A DNA stretch of 64,000 nucleotides from Bacteroidota bacterium (GCA_023416995.1 JAEZGI010000020.1:124001-188000); one strand, 5' to 3'; shown: positions 7,451 through 17,233, counted from the stretch's first letter. Numbers and translations are program-made. The notes: generated by a model from the sequence alone, not told the origin.

Positions 7451-10363
7451 CTAACGCTGAAGCATGGCAGCATAGATCGCCTCATGAACCCTCGGACGGA
7501 CATTCAACCTTCCGAATTTGTTTTGATCAGGACTATTTACACGATTAGAGAGAAAAATATAAGTAAGATTATATTTTGGATCGATCCAGAAACACGTCCC
7601 TGTAAACCCGGTGTGCCCATAGGTTTTAGGTGAAACTGATAATGCAGGATAAGGTTCCTTCCGGGTAGCATTATCTTTTTCCGGCTTATCAAAACCATAA
7701 CCGCGGCGGCTGATAGTGCTCTGGTAGTCTGTAAACAAATTGATAGTTTCTTTTTTAAAAAACCGAATGCCGTTATAAGTGCCATTATTTAAAAGCACCT
7801 GCGACAGCACCGCGAGATCTGCAGCTGTTCCAAAAAGCCCGGCATGTCCCGCCACACCGCCAAACATCGCAGCACCCGGGTCATGAACATCACCATGAAC
7901 CAATTGTTTCCGAAAGTATTCGTCATATTCGGTTGGAGCAATCCGATTCACAGAAAAGCGCTGTAATGGTGTAAACCCGGTATGCCGCATGGCCAATTTA
8001 TCGTAAAACTCTTTTTTCACATACTTGTCGAGGCTCATACCCGAAATAGCTTCAACTATTTTTCCAAGGAAAATAAAATCATTGTCGCTGTAAACATATT
8101 TGCCGGTCTTATCTACCTCGCTGGTTAAAATACGATTGTAGATAGTGTCCAGCCATTCTTCGCGCATATACATGTTGGTGCCAACGCGCACGTTGTGAAC
8201 TGAATCACGACGTGGGGCATAAACGCTTCTTACAGGTGTTCCGTCGGGTAATACGGCTACCGTTTCCCGGTAAAAAGGAATAAACGATTTCAAACCCGCC
8301 TGGTGCAGCAGGATATCACGAATTCTTAGGTTCGCTTTGTCTGTTCCCTTCACCCAGGGCAGGTAATCACCCAAAGTCTTAGTCAGCTTTAAATGGCCCT
8401 CTTCATACAACTTCATTACCGACACTGTAGTTGCCATAACTTTTGTTACCGAAGCCAGGTCGTAGATAGTTTGCGGGTAAACCTGCTCTGTGCTGTCATA
8501 AGTAAGATGTCCAAAAGCTTTTTCATAAGCGATCTTACCGTCTTTTGCAACAAGAACCACTGCGCCGGGAATTGCCTGCTGACGAATTGCATCTTCTACA
8601 ATAGAATCGATTGCTGATAAAGCTTTTTTATCAAACCCCAGGTCTGCTGCTGTACCTTTAGGAATTAACCTATGTTCCGTGAGCCCAAAACCAACAGCCA
8701 GTGCATCACAAACAGTAACCGGCAACTTTCCTTTAGCCGCGAACCGTCCGTACAATAGATCAGCCGCTTTTTGTTGTGTTACCGGATCGTCATCATAACA
8801 GGCAACCAATACAGGTGCATTACATACAAGTGATGCTGCATAAGGATTTCCAAAAACCATCGTGATGGTTTTATGTTGTTGCTGCACACTGTTTACCAGG
8901 TAAAGTGCCGCGCGGCTAATACCAAAATTATTACCAGGGAAGCGATTGAAATTATGCAAACCAACAACCACAACATCATAACGGTCACGTAACAATGCCA
9001 GCATTGCATTTGCCTGTGCCGAATCCATCCGGTAATCAAAATAATAAGCGTTCGCATTATAGTCCTTACGCAGATTGGCAGCGAACTCGTTATCTCCATT
9101 CAATCCTAAACCGAGGAAGGCAATGCGTTTGCCCGTTGCAAGCGGAAACACTGATGAGTCCGCATTGCGAAGCAACGTGATGGCATTTTCTGCCACGCGA
9201 TGCTTCATCTTTATGATATTGGCATTAAGATCTTCCGTTAGATTAATAAGGCTAACTGGAGTGACCTTATTGAGACCGTACAGATATTTTGCCTTCAATA
9301 CACGTTTAACATGATAATCAATTTTCTCCCAGCTTAATTTGTCATGCCTGATGGCCTCACGGATCGCTGATATGGTAGCCGGTACATCACCCGGTAAACA
9401 CAACATATCATTGCCAGCGATGAGTGACTGCACAGAAGCTTCGCCACCCGGATAAAATTTGGCCACTCCTTTCATTTCCAAAGCATCGGTAAATGTGAGG
9501 CCGTCATATTTCAACTCGTTGCGAAGCAGCTTTGTTACATTATTATAAGAAATTGAAGTTGCTTTGTTTTTCGCGCTGTCAATTGCAGGGATCGATAAAT
9601 GCGCAATCATTACACTACCAATACCGGCGTTGAACACCTGGCGGAAAGGATACAATTCAAGCGAATCAAGTTCATCACGGCTTTTAGTGATAAGTGGCAG
9701 ATCATAATGCGAATCAACTTCAACGTCACCATGACCGGGGAAGTGTTTTGCGCAGGCCATCACACCTGCATCCTGCATACCCTTCATATACTGGATTGAC
9801 CAGTCAGCGACACGATATTTGTCCTCTCCAAATGAACGATCATTAATTACCGGGTTAGCGGGATTGTTGTTAATATCTACAACCGGGGCATAGTTCACAT
9901 GAATGCCGATCCGGCGACACTGTTCGCCAACCAGTTTTCCATACTGGTAAATAAGATCCCCATCCTGCACCGCACCCAGCATCATCTGGCGCGGTAAACC
10001 CATCACACTGTCGAACCGCATCCCTACCCCGTTTTCACCGTCGATGGCAATCATCACCGGCGTTTTTGCCATCGCCTGGTAGCGATTGATCAGAGCAGCC
10101 TGTTTTAACGGCCCGCCCTGGAAAAGACAGATGCCACCGACATTGTATTTCTTTACAGCTTCTTCTACTTCTTTTTCGTAAAAAACAGGTCGCCGGTCGG
10201 CTCCTGAACCTGTGAAGGATGACATCCTCACCACCATCAACTGCGCAATTTTTTCATCTCGCGAAAGCGTTGCAAACACACTGTCTACCCATTTATCGGC
10301 GTCCAACTGGGCCGAAGCTGAAATATGGATAAAAAGACAAAATACTCCGATCAATTTCTTCAT
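7451..10363 (-). CDS. Glycoside hydrolase family 3 (NagZ-like) fused to a serine beta-lactamase-family domain
   Basis: A 970-residue secreted protein with a signal peptide (cleavage after about residue 19, ISASAQ). Residues 30-365 are a GH3 domain with the NagZ-type motif KHFPGHGDVEVDSH (206-219), whose Asp/His pair acts as general acid-base, and the nucleophile D293 in FTDALEM. Residues about 390-560 are the C-terminal alpha/beta sandwich of GH3. Residues about 580-965 are a beta-lactamase/class C esterase-like domain with SxxK at S638-K641 (SVTK), a YSD motif at 758-760, and HTGFTG late in the chain. A role in cleaving N-acetylglucosaminyl linkages and a peptide or ester bond in peptidoglycan fragments is plausible. 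The next gene downstream is korA, with no functional link evident. Confidence 0.9.
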   Translation of the reverse strand: MKKLIGVFCLFIHISASAQLDADKWVDSVFATLSRDEKIAQLMVVRMSSFTGSGADRRPVFYEKEVEEAVKKYNVGGICLFQGGPLKQAALINRYQAMAKTPVMIAIDGENGVGMRFDSVMGLPRQMMLGAVQDGDLIYQYGKLVGEQCRRIGIHVNYAPVVDINNNPANPVINDRSFGEDKYRVADWSIQYMKGMQDAGVMACAKHFPGHGDVEVDSHYDLPLITKSRDELDSLELYPFRQVFNAGIGSVMIAHLSIPAIDSAKNKATSISYNNVTKLLRNELKYDGLTFTDALEMKGVAKFYPGGEASVQSLIAGNDMLCLPGDVPATISAIREAIRHDKLSWEKIDYHVKRVLKAKYLYGLNKVTPVSLINLTEDLNANIIKMKHRVAENAITLLRNADSSVFPLATGKRIAFLGLGLNGDNEFAANLRKDYNANAYYFDYRMDSAQANAMLALLRDRYDVVVVGLHNFNRFPGNNFGISRAALYLVNSVQQQHKTITMVFGNPYAASLVCNAPVLVACYDDDPVTQQKAADLLYGRFAAKGKLPVTVCDALAVGFGLTEHRLIPKGTAADLGFDKKALSAIDSIVEDAIRQQAIPGAVVLVAKDGKIAYEKAFGHLTYDSTEQVYPQTIYDLASVTKVMATTVSVMKLYEEGHLKLTKTLGDYLPWVKGTDKANLRIRDILLHQAGLKSFIPFYRETVAVLPDGTPVRSVYAPRRDSVHNVRVGTNMYMREEWLDTIYNRILTSEVDKTGKYVYSDNDFIFLGKIVEAISGMSLDKYVKKEFYDKLAMRHTGFTPLQRFSVNRIAPTEYDEYFRKQLVHGDVHDPGAAMFGGVAGHAGLFGTAADLAVLSQVLLNNGTYNGIRFFKKETINLFTDYQSTISRRGYGFDKPEKDNATRKEPYPALSVSPKTYGHTGFTGTCFWIDPKYNLTYIFLSNRVNSPDQNKFGRLNVRPRVHEAIYAAMLQR

Positions 10364-10571
10364 AAGATGCTTTGTTGAAATTTTTACAAATTAAGAAGAA
10401 TAGGCCATTTCACATGACAGATTGATTATGTTCATTTTAAACTGAATTTTGGTTTTATTGAAATGAAGGGGAGATACGAAAATCCCGGGGAAAAAAAGTA
10501 TTTTTGACGCTTGTTCAGAGGAACGAAATAACCTTCTTAAGTTACCCGGTGTGAAGTTTGAGTGTTAAGAT

Positions 10572-12455
10572 ATGACGGACATTATCCAGCTTTTATCAGA
10601 CAATATTGCTAACCAGATAGCCGCCGGCGAAGTTATTCAGCGGCCGGCCAGTGCTGTAAAAGAACTCCTGGAAAATGCTGTTGACGCAGGTGCATCCACA
10701 ATAAAACTGATCGTGAACGATGCGGGTAAATCGCTGATCCAGGTGATCGACGATGGCAAAGGGATGAGTGAAACGGACGCGCGGATGTGTTTTGAACGCC
10801 ATGCAACTTCAAAAATCAAAAACATAGATGATCTTTTCCGGATCAGAACCATGGGTTTTCGTGGTGAAGCGTTAGCATCCATCGCGGCTGTGGCCCAGGT
10901 GGAATTAAAAACAAAGCGGGAAGAAGACGAAACCGGCACCTACATTGAAATAGAAAACAGCAGGGTGGTTGTGCAGGAACCGGTTGCCTGCAATACCGGG
11001 ACCAGTATCGCAATGAAGAATCTTTTCTTCAACGTGCCTGCCCGCCGGAACTTTCTTAAAACCAATGCGTCGGAAATGCGTCACATCTCAGACGAGTTCA
11101 TCCGTGTTGCACTGGCCTTCCCGGAAATTATGTTTACGCTTACCGCGAACAATCAACAGATCTTCCATCTTGAGAAAGGGTCACTGAAACAAAGAATCGT
11201 TCAGATTCTTGGTCATAATTACAACGCCAAACTTGTTACGGTCCAGGAACAGACCGATTACATGAACATTTATGGTTTCGTGGGCAAACCCGAAACCAGC
11301 AAAAAAACCCGTGGTGACCAATACTTTTTTGTAAACAACCGTTTTATCCGCAGCGCATATCTCAATCACGCCGTCATGAGCGCCTACCAGCAAATGATCG
11401 CTCCCGACAGCTACCCGCTATATGTGCTTTTTATCGATCTCGATCCATCACAGGTTGATATCAATGTTCACCCCACCAAACAAGAGATAAAGTTTGAAGA
11501 TGAAAAAATCATCTACGCTTTTATACAATCTGCCGTTAAACATGCACTTGCGCAATTCAGCATAACGCCAACGCTCGAGTTTGACCTCGACCCCGGTATC
11601 CAGGGCCTTGAAGCAGTTACACAGCCGTTTACCGCAAACAAACAGGCGAATGCCGCATCGTCAGATCTTTATAAAGACTTCTCACAAAAAAACCAGGCAC
11701 ATTTTATAGGGCCCTCAAAAAATGAGCTGAAACATTGGAAAGATTTCTATGAACCAACTTCACAGGAATCAGGCGGCAAAAAGTTTGTTTCATTGATCGA
11801 TCAACTTAGACAGGATGAAAGCCCCATTGAGGAGCCCTCAGCACTGGCGGGTTTCGCGCAAAACCGAACCGAACTAAAAGTACTTGACCAGGTACCTCCC
11901 TACCAGTTAATGTCTGCCTATATCGTTGCTTCAACAACGCGTGGATTTATACTGATTCATCAACAGGCTGCACATGAAAGGATACTTTACGAAACTTATA
12001 TTGCAGCAGGTCACGGAACCGCCGTGGCTTCGCAACGCAGCTTGTTCCCGGTTACCTTGCAACTATCTGCGCAAGACAATGTACTGTTACAGGAACTTTT
12101 ACCGGATCTCAATCAACTCGGATATCTTATAGAACCATTTGGCAAAGACACTTATGTGATCCAGGGAACACCCGCCGATCTCACAGAAGGGGATGAAAAA
12201 TCTGCGATAGAAAACATCCTTGAACAGTTCAAACATTTTACGAGTGACATCCGGCTGTCAAAACGGGAAAAACTAATCAGGACGCTCGCCACCCAGCACG
12301 CTATCAAACCCGGCAAATCGCTTACGCAACAGGAAATGACAGCCTTGGTTACCAATCTCTTCAATTCTTCTCAACCTAACACAAATGCAGCTGGTGCGCC
12401 CACCTATATTGAGTTCCGCAAGGATTACCTGGCGCAATTGTTCAAACGACCATAA
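10572..12455 (+). CDS. mutL: DNA mismatch repair protein MutL
   Basis: The 627-residue MutL couples mismatch recognition by MutS to strand incision. The N-terminal GHKL ATPase is intact: NQIAAGEV (13-21), ELLENAVDAGA (31-41, E34 and N35), DDGKGM and MGFRGEALASI. The transducer domain carries VDINVHPTKQEIKF. A variable linker (about 340-430) leads to the C-terminal dimerisation domain. Unlike endonuclease-competent MutL, the C-terminal metal motifs are degraded: DQHA(x2)E(x4)E reads HQQAAHERILYE at 463-474 (D to H, H to Q), the ACxxAIK-like motif reads ATQHAIK, and the CPHGRPT-like motif reads NAAGAPT. A nicking activity is therefore doubtful. It is a single gene, divergent from the GH3 gene and convergent with the gene at 12460. 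Confidence 0.97.
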   Translation: MTDIIQLLSDNIANQIAAGEVIQRPASAVKELLENAVDAGASTIKLIVNDAGKSLIQVIDDGKGMSETDARMCFERHATSKIKNIDDLFRIRTMGFRGEALASIAAVAQVELKTKREEDETGTYIEIENSRVVVQEPVACNTGTSIAMKNLFFNVPARRNFLKTNASEMRHISDEFIRVALAFPEIMFTLTANNQQIFHLEKGSLKQRIVQILGHNYNAKLVTVQEQTDYMNIYGFVGKPETSKKTRGDQYFFVNNRFIRSAYLNHAVMSAYQQMIAPDSYPLYVLFIDLDPSQVDINVHPTKQEIKFEDEKIIYAFIQSAVKHALAQFSITPTLEFDLDPGIQGLEAVTQPFTANKQANAASSDLYKDFSQKNQAHFIGPSKNELKHWKDFYEPTSQESGGKKFVSLIDQLRQDESPIEEPSALAGFAQNRTELKVLDQVPPYQLMSAYIVASTTRGFILIHQQAAHERILYETYIAAGHGTAVASQRSLFPVTLQLSAQDNVLLQELLPDLNQLGYLIEPFGKDTYVIQGTPADLTEGDEKSAIENILEQFKHFTSDIRLSKREKLIRTLATQHAIKPGKSLTQQEMTALVTNLFNSSQPNTNAAGAPTYIEFRKDYLAQLFKRP

Positions 12456-12459
12456 AAAT

Positions 12460-13953
12460 CTATCGGTAGGTTAACACTCTTTCCCGGATCGGTTTGCGTT
12501 TCTTTTCTTCCCATAAATTAAAACGCATGTAAAACTGTAGCGCTTTGTTTTTATCAAGCGTATACGATGCTGTTGTCGAAGGTCGAAGACTTATATAATT
12601 ACTAAAAGCCTGGTTATACCTAAGGCCAACAGTAAAACGATTCCAGTAATAATTGGCATCAAGCAGTAAACGTAATTCGTTTCCACGCAGCCTGCTTCCT
12701 ATTGAATCTTTGCCGAATCGTGAATAGGTAGACTGGTAAATGCTATCACTTCTGACCATTCCAGTGCGTATTGTTTCATATTCGGCAACACCGCCTAGTA
12801 AAGATGAAAACTGGAGACCGGTGCCAAGATAGAAATGTTTAAAAGGACTATAATGTACGCTCACAGGCACATTGAAGTAATAAAGCTTCCTGGCAAAAAC
12901 CGAACTCGTAACCTGCATGGCAGTTGTCTGGTATTCGCTGTGATGCACCATCACCGGGCGGATATACTGCGGGCTCATAAACTGCACCTCGGTCTGGAGA
13001 TATGATTTGCCATTGAGATGATACTGAACATGCACTCCCGGTATATAATCAGATACAGTATTCGGTCCCGCACTGATATTGTAACCCAGCATTTTTTGAT
13101 CGCCCAACGGAAACCCCATGGGTAAAGACACGCCAAAAGCAAATGTTCTCCCTTCTGTTGTGTACGGTTCTTTCACGTTCGGCGGCCGGTACTGTTTGGG
13201 AATCTGGCGGTAAAACTTGCGGCTGACCGGTACATATTGCGCAGCAAGGGGTTTGTCCAGATCCATTGAATCAAAACGCTGCGACAAACCGGTTGCTTTG
13301 ATTGAAACCGGTCCGGAAGTGTTTGAAGGAACAAGTTCTTTGAGATCACCGGATCCCTCGCCTGGAAAACTAACTTCAACAGGATGCGTGTTCCCATCAC
13401 CGGCTGCAGAACCAGGATCGTTTTCAAGACGATCGGCTGCTTCAGTCTCAGCACCCGGCAGTTTGATAGCCCTGGCCTTTGTAGTCAACGGGCTAAAAAG
13501 AACAGGTTGATTAAGACCGTTAGCGACAGTCTTTCTTCCTTGTTTCCCGGCATTGTGATCTGCAGGCGGCGCCGATGTTTCACCATCGGTTTGCATCGAA
13601 GCTGGAGGGTTTATCTGTTTGTCGTGTAAAATTTTGTCATTCGGTTCAATTGGTTTTTCTGATAGATTGTCTGTCTTTGTAATAGCGGGACCTCCGCCCG
13701 CTCCGCCGGCAGTGAGTGGAGGGTCGCCATGTTGTGGACTGAGGTTAATTGTTACCAGGATACTTGTAGCGGTGATGAGCATAATCAGCAGGGCACCCGG
13801 AAACCACCAGCCTCCACGGCGTTTGCTGCGACCCGGAGGCATTTCATGGTCCAGCAAAATCCGCATCTCCTGCCATGATTTGTTAATGTCAGGAACGGGA
13901 AGCTCATTCATTTTCTCGCCCAGCGATTTGTCGTATGGATGACGTTCTCTCAT
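12460..13953 (-). CDS. Inner-membrane-anchored protein with C-terminal outer-membrane beta-barrel, coupled to an ECF sigma factor
   Basis: The 497-residue protein has three parts. Residues 1-48 are a short charged, presumably cytoplasmic segment (NKSWQEMRILLDHEM). Residues 49-70 form one hydrophobic helix (WWFPGALLIMLITATSIL). Residues 71-265 are disordered and rich in Pro, Gly, Asn and Asp. From about 268 to the end, alternating strands resemble small outer-membrane barrels (RTFAFGVSLPMGFPLG; RFTVGLRYNQAFSNYISL). The start codon overlaps the stop of the sigma gene upstream in an ATGA arrangement, which indicates translational coupling. The N-terminal segment could bind the sigma factor as an anti-sigma, with the barrel reporting outer-membrane state. 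That role is inference; no known anti-sigma domain is clear. Confidence 0.75.
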   Translation of the reverse strand: MRERHPYDKSLGEKMNELPVPDINKSWQEMRILLDHEMPPGRSKRRGGWWFPGALLIMLITATSILVTINLSPQHGDPPLTAGGAGGGPAITKTDNLSEKPIEPNDKILHDKQINPPASMQTDGETSAPPADHNAGKQGRKTVANGLNQPVLFSPLTTKARAIKLPGAETEAADRLENDPGSAAGDGNTHPVEVSFPGEGSGDLKELVPSNTSGPVSIKATGLSQRFDSMDLDKPLAAQYVPVSRKFYRQIPKQYRPPNVKEPYTTEGRTFAFGVSLPMGFPLGDQKMLGYNISAGPNTVSDYIPGVHVQYHLNGKSYLQTEVQFMSPQYIRPVMVHHSEYQTTAMQVTSSVFARKLYYFNVPVSVHYSPFKHFYLGTGLQFSSLLGGVAEYETIRTGMVRSDSIYQSTYSRFGKDSIGSRLRGNELRLLLDANYYWNRFTVGLRYNQAFSNYISLRPSTTASYTLDKNKALQFYMRFNLWEEKKRKPIRERVLTYR

Positions 13954-14501
13954 TCAACAATTGATTGCTGGTTATGTAAAAGTTGTTGTAATAATTTGCG
14001 CGCCTGGCTGAGATGCCATTTGCTGGTTCCCTCGCTGATTCCAAGCAATTTCCCAATTTCCCGATGCGTGTAACCATCAATGACATAAAGATTGAAAACC
14101 GCCTGTGTGGCGGATGGCAGCTTTTGAACAAGCTTAAGCAACTCCTGCGCGGAAAGTCTGTGCAGGGCATCGGTTTCGATACTCGGCTCGGGTGATGCAT
14201 CAAGACTGGTCCTTGTAAAAAACTTTTCGCGCTGACGGATAAAGTCAATAGCAGTATGAACAATGATTGTTCTTATCCATGTATATAAGGATCCCTTGCT
14301 GTTATTATATGTACCGATGTTTTTGAACACTTTCAGAAAACCATTATGCAGCACCTCAATAGCATCCTCCTCATTACGCGTATAACGAAGACACAAAGTT
14401 GTCATTGAACCATAGAAATGCCTGTAAAGCTTTTCCTGGGCCCTACGGTCGTTGTTGATACAACCGTTGATCATCTCTATATCGACAGGGTTACCTGACA
14501 A
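13950..14501 (-). CDS. RNA polymerase ECF sigma-70 factor
   Basis: The 183-residue protein has sigma region 2 (AQEKLYRHFYGSMTTLCLRY, then NEEDAIEVLHNGFLKVFKNI and YTWIRTIIVHTAIDFIR) and region 4 with a helix-turn-helix (LPSATQAVFNLYVIDGYTHREIGKLLGISEGTSKWHLSQARKLL, about 128-172). It directs transcription of an unknown regulon. The open frame begins with TTG at 14501; an ATG at 14474 (residue 10) is an alternative start that still leaves region 2 whole. A GAGGT sequence lies about nine bases before the TTG. Its stop overlaps the start of the membrane/barrel gene downstream by four bases, so that protein is the likely regulator or effector. Confidence 0.92.
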   Translation of the reverse strand: MSGNPVDIEMINGCINNDRRAQEKLYRHFYGSMTTLCLRYTRNEEDAIEVLHNGFLKVFKNIGTYNNSKGSLYTWIRTIIVHTAIDFIRQREKFFTRTSLDASPEPSIETDALHRLSAQELLKLVQKLPSATQAVFNLYVIDGYTHREIGKLLGISEGTSKWHLSQARKLLQQLLHNQQSIVE

Positions 14502-14645
14502 TTAATACCTCGCTTACCTTAGTGTAGAGAAATTGTTTTGATGACTGAATAAGGTTGCTTCTCAGGATACGGAATTAGTGAACAGGAAGTTGGGTCACAG
14601 CCGGTAGAAATATGGGTAGTAATGTAGCAGAGCCGATGTAACGCC

Positions 14646-15998
14646 TTAAAATTTCCTGCGGAGGTCCGATAAAAAACTTTCTACCTGCCGCCGGATAGCC
14701 ACCGCATTGCCACGGTGATTATTAACCAGAACGGAAAATGTTAGTAGTTTATTTTTCCTCGTGTACAAAAAACCACTTAAAGCTACGACACCTGAGAGCG
14801 TTCCGGTCTTGGCATATATAAAACTGCTGTCAGATTTGTAAAAGTTTAACAAAGTTCCCTCGCCCCCCGTTGCAAAAACCCGCCTGATGCGGTCCATCCC
14901 AAATTCATCTTTCATTTTGTTCAGGATCGTAACAAAATCGGCGGGTGTAAAAAGATTGAATCTGCTAAGACCGCTACCATCAGCCCAGCGTGGGCGTTGC
15001 GGCAAATCCTTTAATTCATTATTTAATAATGAATCAGTAATGATATGATCATTCATCTGACCATAACGTTCATTGGCCACCATCAACAAAACCTGTTCTG
15101 CAAAAAAGTTGTCGCTGTTGTGCATCAAGGGTATCAACAGGGAGTCTGTGGGCCGGGAATATATGGTCCTGATATTTTCAAATCTTGCTTCACTTCGATC
15201 AAGCTGAACAACAGGTTTGTCCAGGGCATCCGGTAGCAGTTCAAGTGCTGACTGCAGGCCCCGGGTTACAAAGGGCACATCTACAATCCGGCTTTTCTCC
15301 TCACCCTGTGTAAGGGTAAACACATTATCATCACGTAAACGCGAAACATCAAAACGCTTTTTTCCGGTTTCAGTATTGAACCGAACCCTCCAGTTTACAT
15401 CGGGCACTGAATAAGTAAAAACCTGCGGCTCGATTTCGGTATCGCTGTCAGGTATGTTCGAAGTATCCTTTTCCTGTATCCATCTGATGATATTTCCATA
15501 CACCGGTAGTGGACTCCTTTCAACCATATAATAACTGCTGTAATCATCCCATGACCAACCACTTCCCAAGGCCTCATCGTTCCAGTTAACATCGGTAATA
15601 TACAATGGCTTGGTTGCCGCGCGGAGAAAATCAACCACAGGCTGGGATGCAAAATCGTGATGCAACAGCGTAGGGTCGCCGGATGGTATCAGGAAGATAG
15701 CAGTATCATTTTCACTGTATTCAATGCCTGTAATGCTATCTCCAAGAAATTTCATTCCTGCATAACAAGTAAAGATTTTTGTGTTTGAAGCAGGCACAAA
15801 ATATTTATCATGCTGATACCGGAACAAAGGTTTGCCGGTGCCGGCATCCATTACAGATACACCCAGATGCGCATTAACAAGGTTATCGTTTCGCAGTAGT
15901 TCCTGTTGAAACTTACGGCCAAGTTGCTTTTGTGTTGAACATGAAACAACTGTCAGGCCAATTAAAAATGTTACCGCAAGGTGTAAGGAACGAATCAT
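14646..15998 (-). CDS. dacB: D-alanyl-D-alanine carboxypeptidase/endopeptidase (PBP4, peptidase S13)
   Basis: A 450-residue class C penicillin-binding protein that trims or cleaves D-Ala cross-links in peptidoglycan. It carries a lipoprotein signal (lipobox VVSC, Cys20), unlike the ordinary signal peptide of the E. coli enzyme. The active-site motifs are present: SxxK as S71-N-T-K74 (PASNTK), SxN in HNSDNFFAEQ, and KTG in FIYAKTGTLSG. The region between S71 and SxN is long enough for the extra S13 insertion domains. It follows the sigma operon on the same strand after a 144-bp gap, and the arginase-like gene lies 30 bp upstream. Confidence 0.93.
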   Translation of the reverse strand: MIRSLHLAVTFLIGLTVVSCSTQKQLGRKFQQELLRNDNLVNAHLGVSVMDAGTGKPLFRYQHDKYFVPASNTKIFTCYAGMKFLGDSITGIEYSENDTAIFLIPSGDPTLLHHDFASQPVVDFLRAATKPLYITDVNWNDEALGSGWSWDDYSSYYMVERSPLPVYGNIIRWIQEKDTSNIPDSDTEIEPQVFTYSVPDVNWRVRFNTETGKKRFDVSRLRDDNVFTLTQGEEKSRIVDVPFVTRGLQSALELLPDALDKPVVQLDRSEARFENIRTIYSRPTDSLLIPLMHNSDNFFAEQVLLMVANERYGQMNDHIITDSLLNNELKDLPQRPRWADGSGLSRFNLFTPADFVTILNKMKDEFGMDRIRRVFATGGEGTLLNFYKSDSSFIYAKTGTLSGVVALSGFLYTRKNKLLTFSVLVNNHRGNAVAIRRQVESFLSDLRRKF

Positions 15999-16027
15999 AG
16001 CAAAACAATTGATATTTACGAAACCAT

Positions 16028-17164
16028 TCAGCTTCTTTCCTGTGCACGCAACCAGCGTTCAGGCATCTCGTTAGTACTTGCAAGAAGGTAGTCACGATGT
16101 GAACAGGCTATAAACTTTTTATCGGGCAACTGCATCCACCAGCGACCGGTCTTTTTACTTTGAAGAAATACCGTCTCGACTGCTGCAAAAGCAAGATGAA
16201 ACTCATTAAATGAGCTTTTATCCTCCAGTTGTGCTTCCCTTCTTCCCCTGGTGCTTCCATCAATAAAATACCAGATCATCTGGCTGATCTGTTTCGCTGT
16301 CAGAGCATTATTATCGAGCGTATCGTCGTAACCATAAATACCAATGGTGCTGATCTCCTGGCTCATACCGGCATAACGCAACAATACACAGGCTTCTTCA
16401 CCATTCAGTCCGTTTGGTGAAAGGCGATTAGCAGGAGCATAACTATTAGCAATAGCCGAAATGTCGAAGCTCAGCATATTTGAGTTCCGGATAACCGGTT
16501 CCATTTCGTCAATATTCTCTTTTACATGGCCAACCCTGAAACAATCAAAACGGAGTTTATCCATGGTCTGAAGCATGTGGGGATGTACATAATAACTTTG
16601 AAACGCAAGATGATTGTAGTGCCGGATGTAATTCGGCTCACCAGTCAGCATTTCCATAAGAAAATTATCGCTCCTGTTCCTCGATTCCATGTCGATGTCA
16701 ATCAGAGCATCCACACAGGTTGCTTCTATGATGTTTTGCCTGCTGGCATACGCGCCGTATTGCGCAGTTGTCAGATCATGTGAACCGCCGAGAACAATCA
16801 CTCTTTTTTCTGCGTCCAGGCATTCACGGATAACGGTTTTAAGTGCAGCATAAGAATCTGCCAGGGATGCACCCGGTCTTATATTACCAATATCTGTGAT
16901 CCTGATCTCAGGATGCCAGAAATACATTGCATATAATTCTTTCCGGATAGCCTCGGGACCGGCCACATTTTTTTTTCCAGCCTGTTTACCCCGGTGTTCG
17001 GCACACCCGATAATTATAATATCGGTCTCACTCAGATCAGGAAGCGCGCGTTCAAAAATCGCAATCGACTTACCAAACTGACCATCTTTATACCCTTCAT
17101 CATCCGATAATAAACCCGTATTAACGGGCTCCAGAAAGTCTTCGATATACATCCAATGCGACAT
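16028..17164 (-). CDS. Arginase/formimidoylglutamase-like protein with degenerate metal site
   Basis: A 378-residue member of the ureohydrolase superfamily. The first ligand motif is kept as GGSHD (H129, D130). The second, usually DAHxD, reads DALIDID near 152-158 with no His. The third, usually SxDxD, reads SFDIS (D234 kept, S236 in place of Asp). The two-metal centre that splits guanidino compounds is therefore probably incomplete. From memory, related Bacteroidota proteins annotated as arginase or formimidoylglutamase share such changes, so this looks like a diverged subfamily rather than a decaying gene. The ATG at 17164 is divergent from pheS, with an 81-bp shared promoter region. Actual substrate unknown. 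Confidence 0.8.
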   Translation of the reverse strand: MSHWMYIEDFLEPVNTGLLSDDEGYKDGQFGKSIAIFERALPDLSETDIIIIGCAEHRGKQAGKKNVAGPEAIRKELYAMYFWHPEIRITDIGNIRPGASLADSYAALKTVIRECLDAEKRVIVLGGSHDLTTAQYGAYASRQNIIEATCVDALIDIDMESRNRSDNFLMEMLTGEPNYIRHYNHLAFQSYYVHPHMLQTMDKLRFDCFRVGHVKENIDEMEPVIRNSNMLSFDISAIANSYAPANRLSPNGLNGEEACVLLRYAGMSQEISTIGIYGYDDTLDNNALTAKQISQMIWYFIDGSTRGRREAQLEDKSSFNEFHLAFAAVETVFLQSKKTGRWWMQLPDKKFIACSHRDYLLASTNEMPERWLRAQERS

Positions 17165-17233
17165 GTTTGCAAGTTAATGGTGATTGTTGAATGGTCAATG
17201 CGTAAAGCGGAATTTAGCGAAATGCATTCTTCC

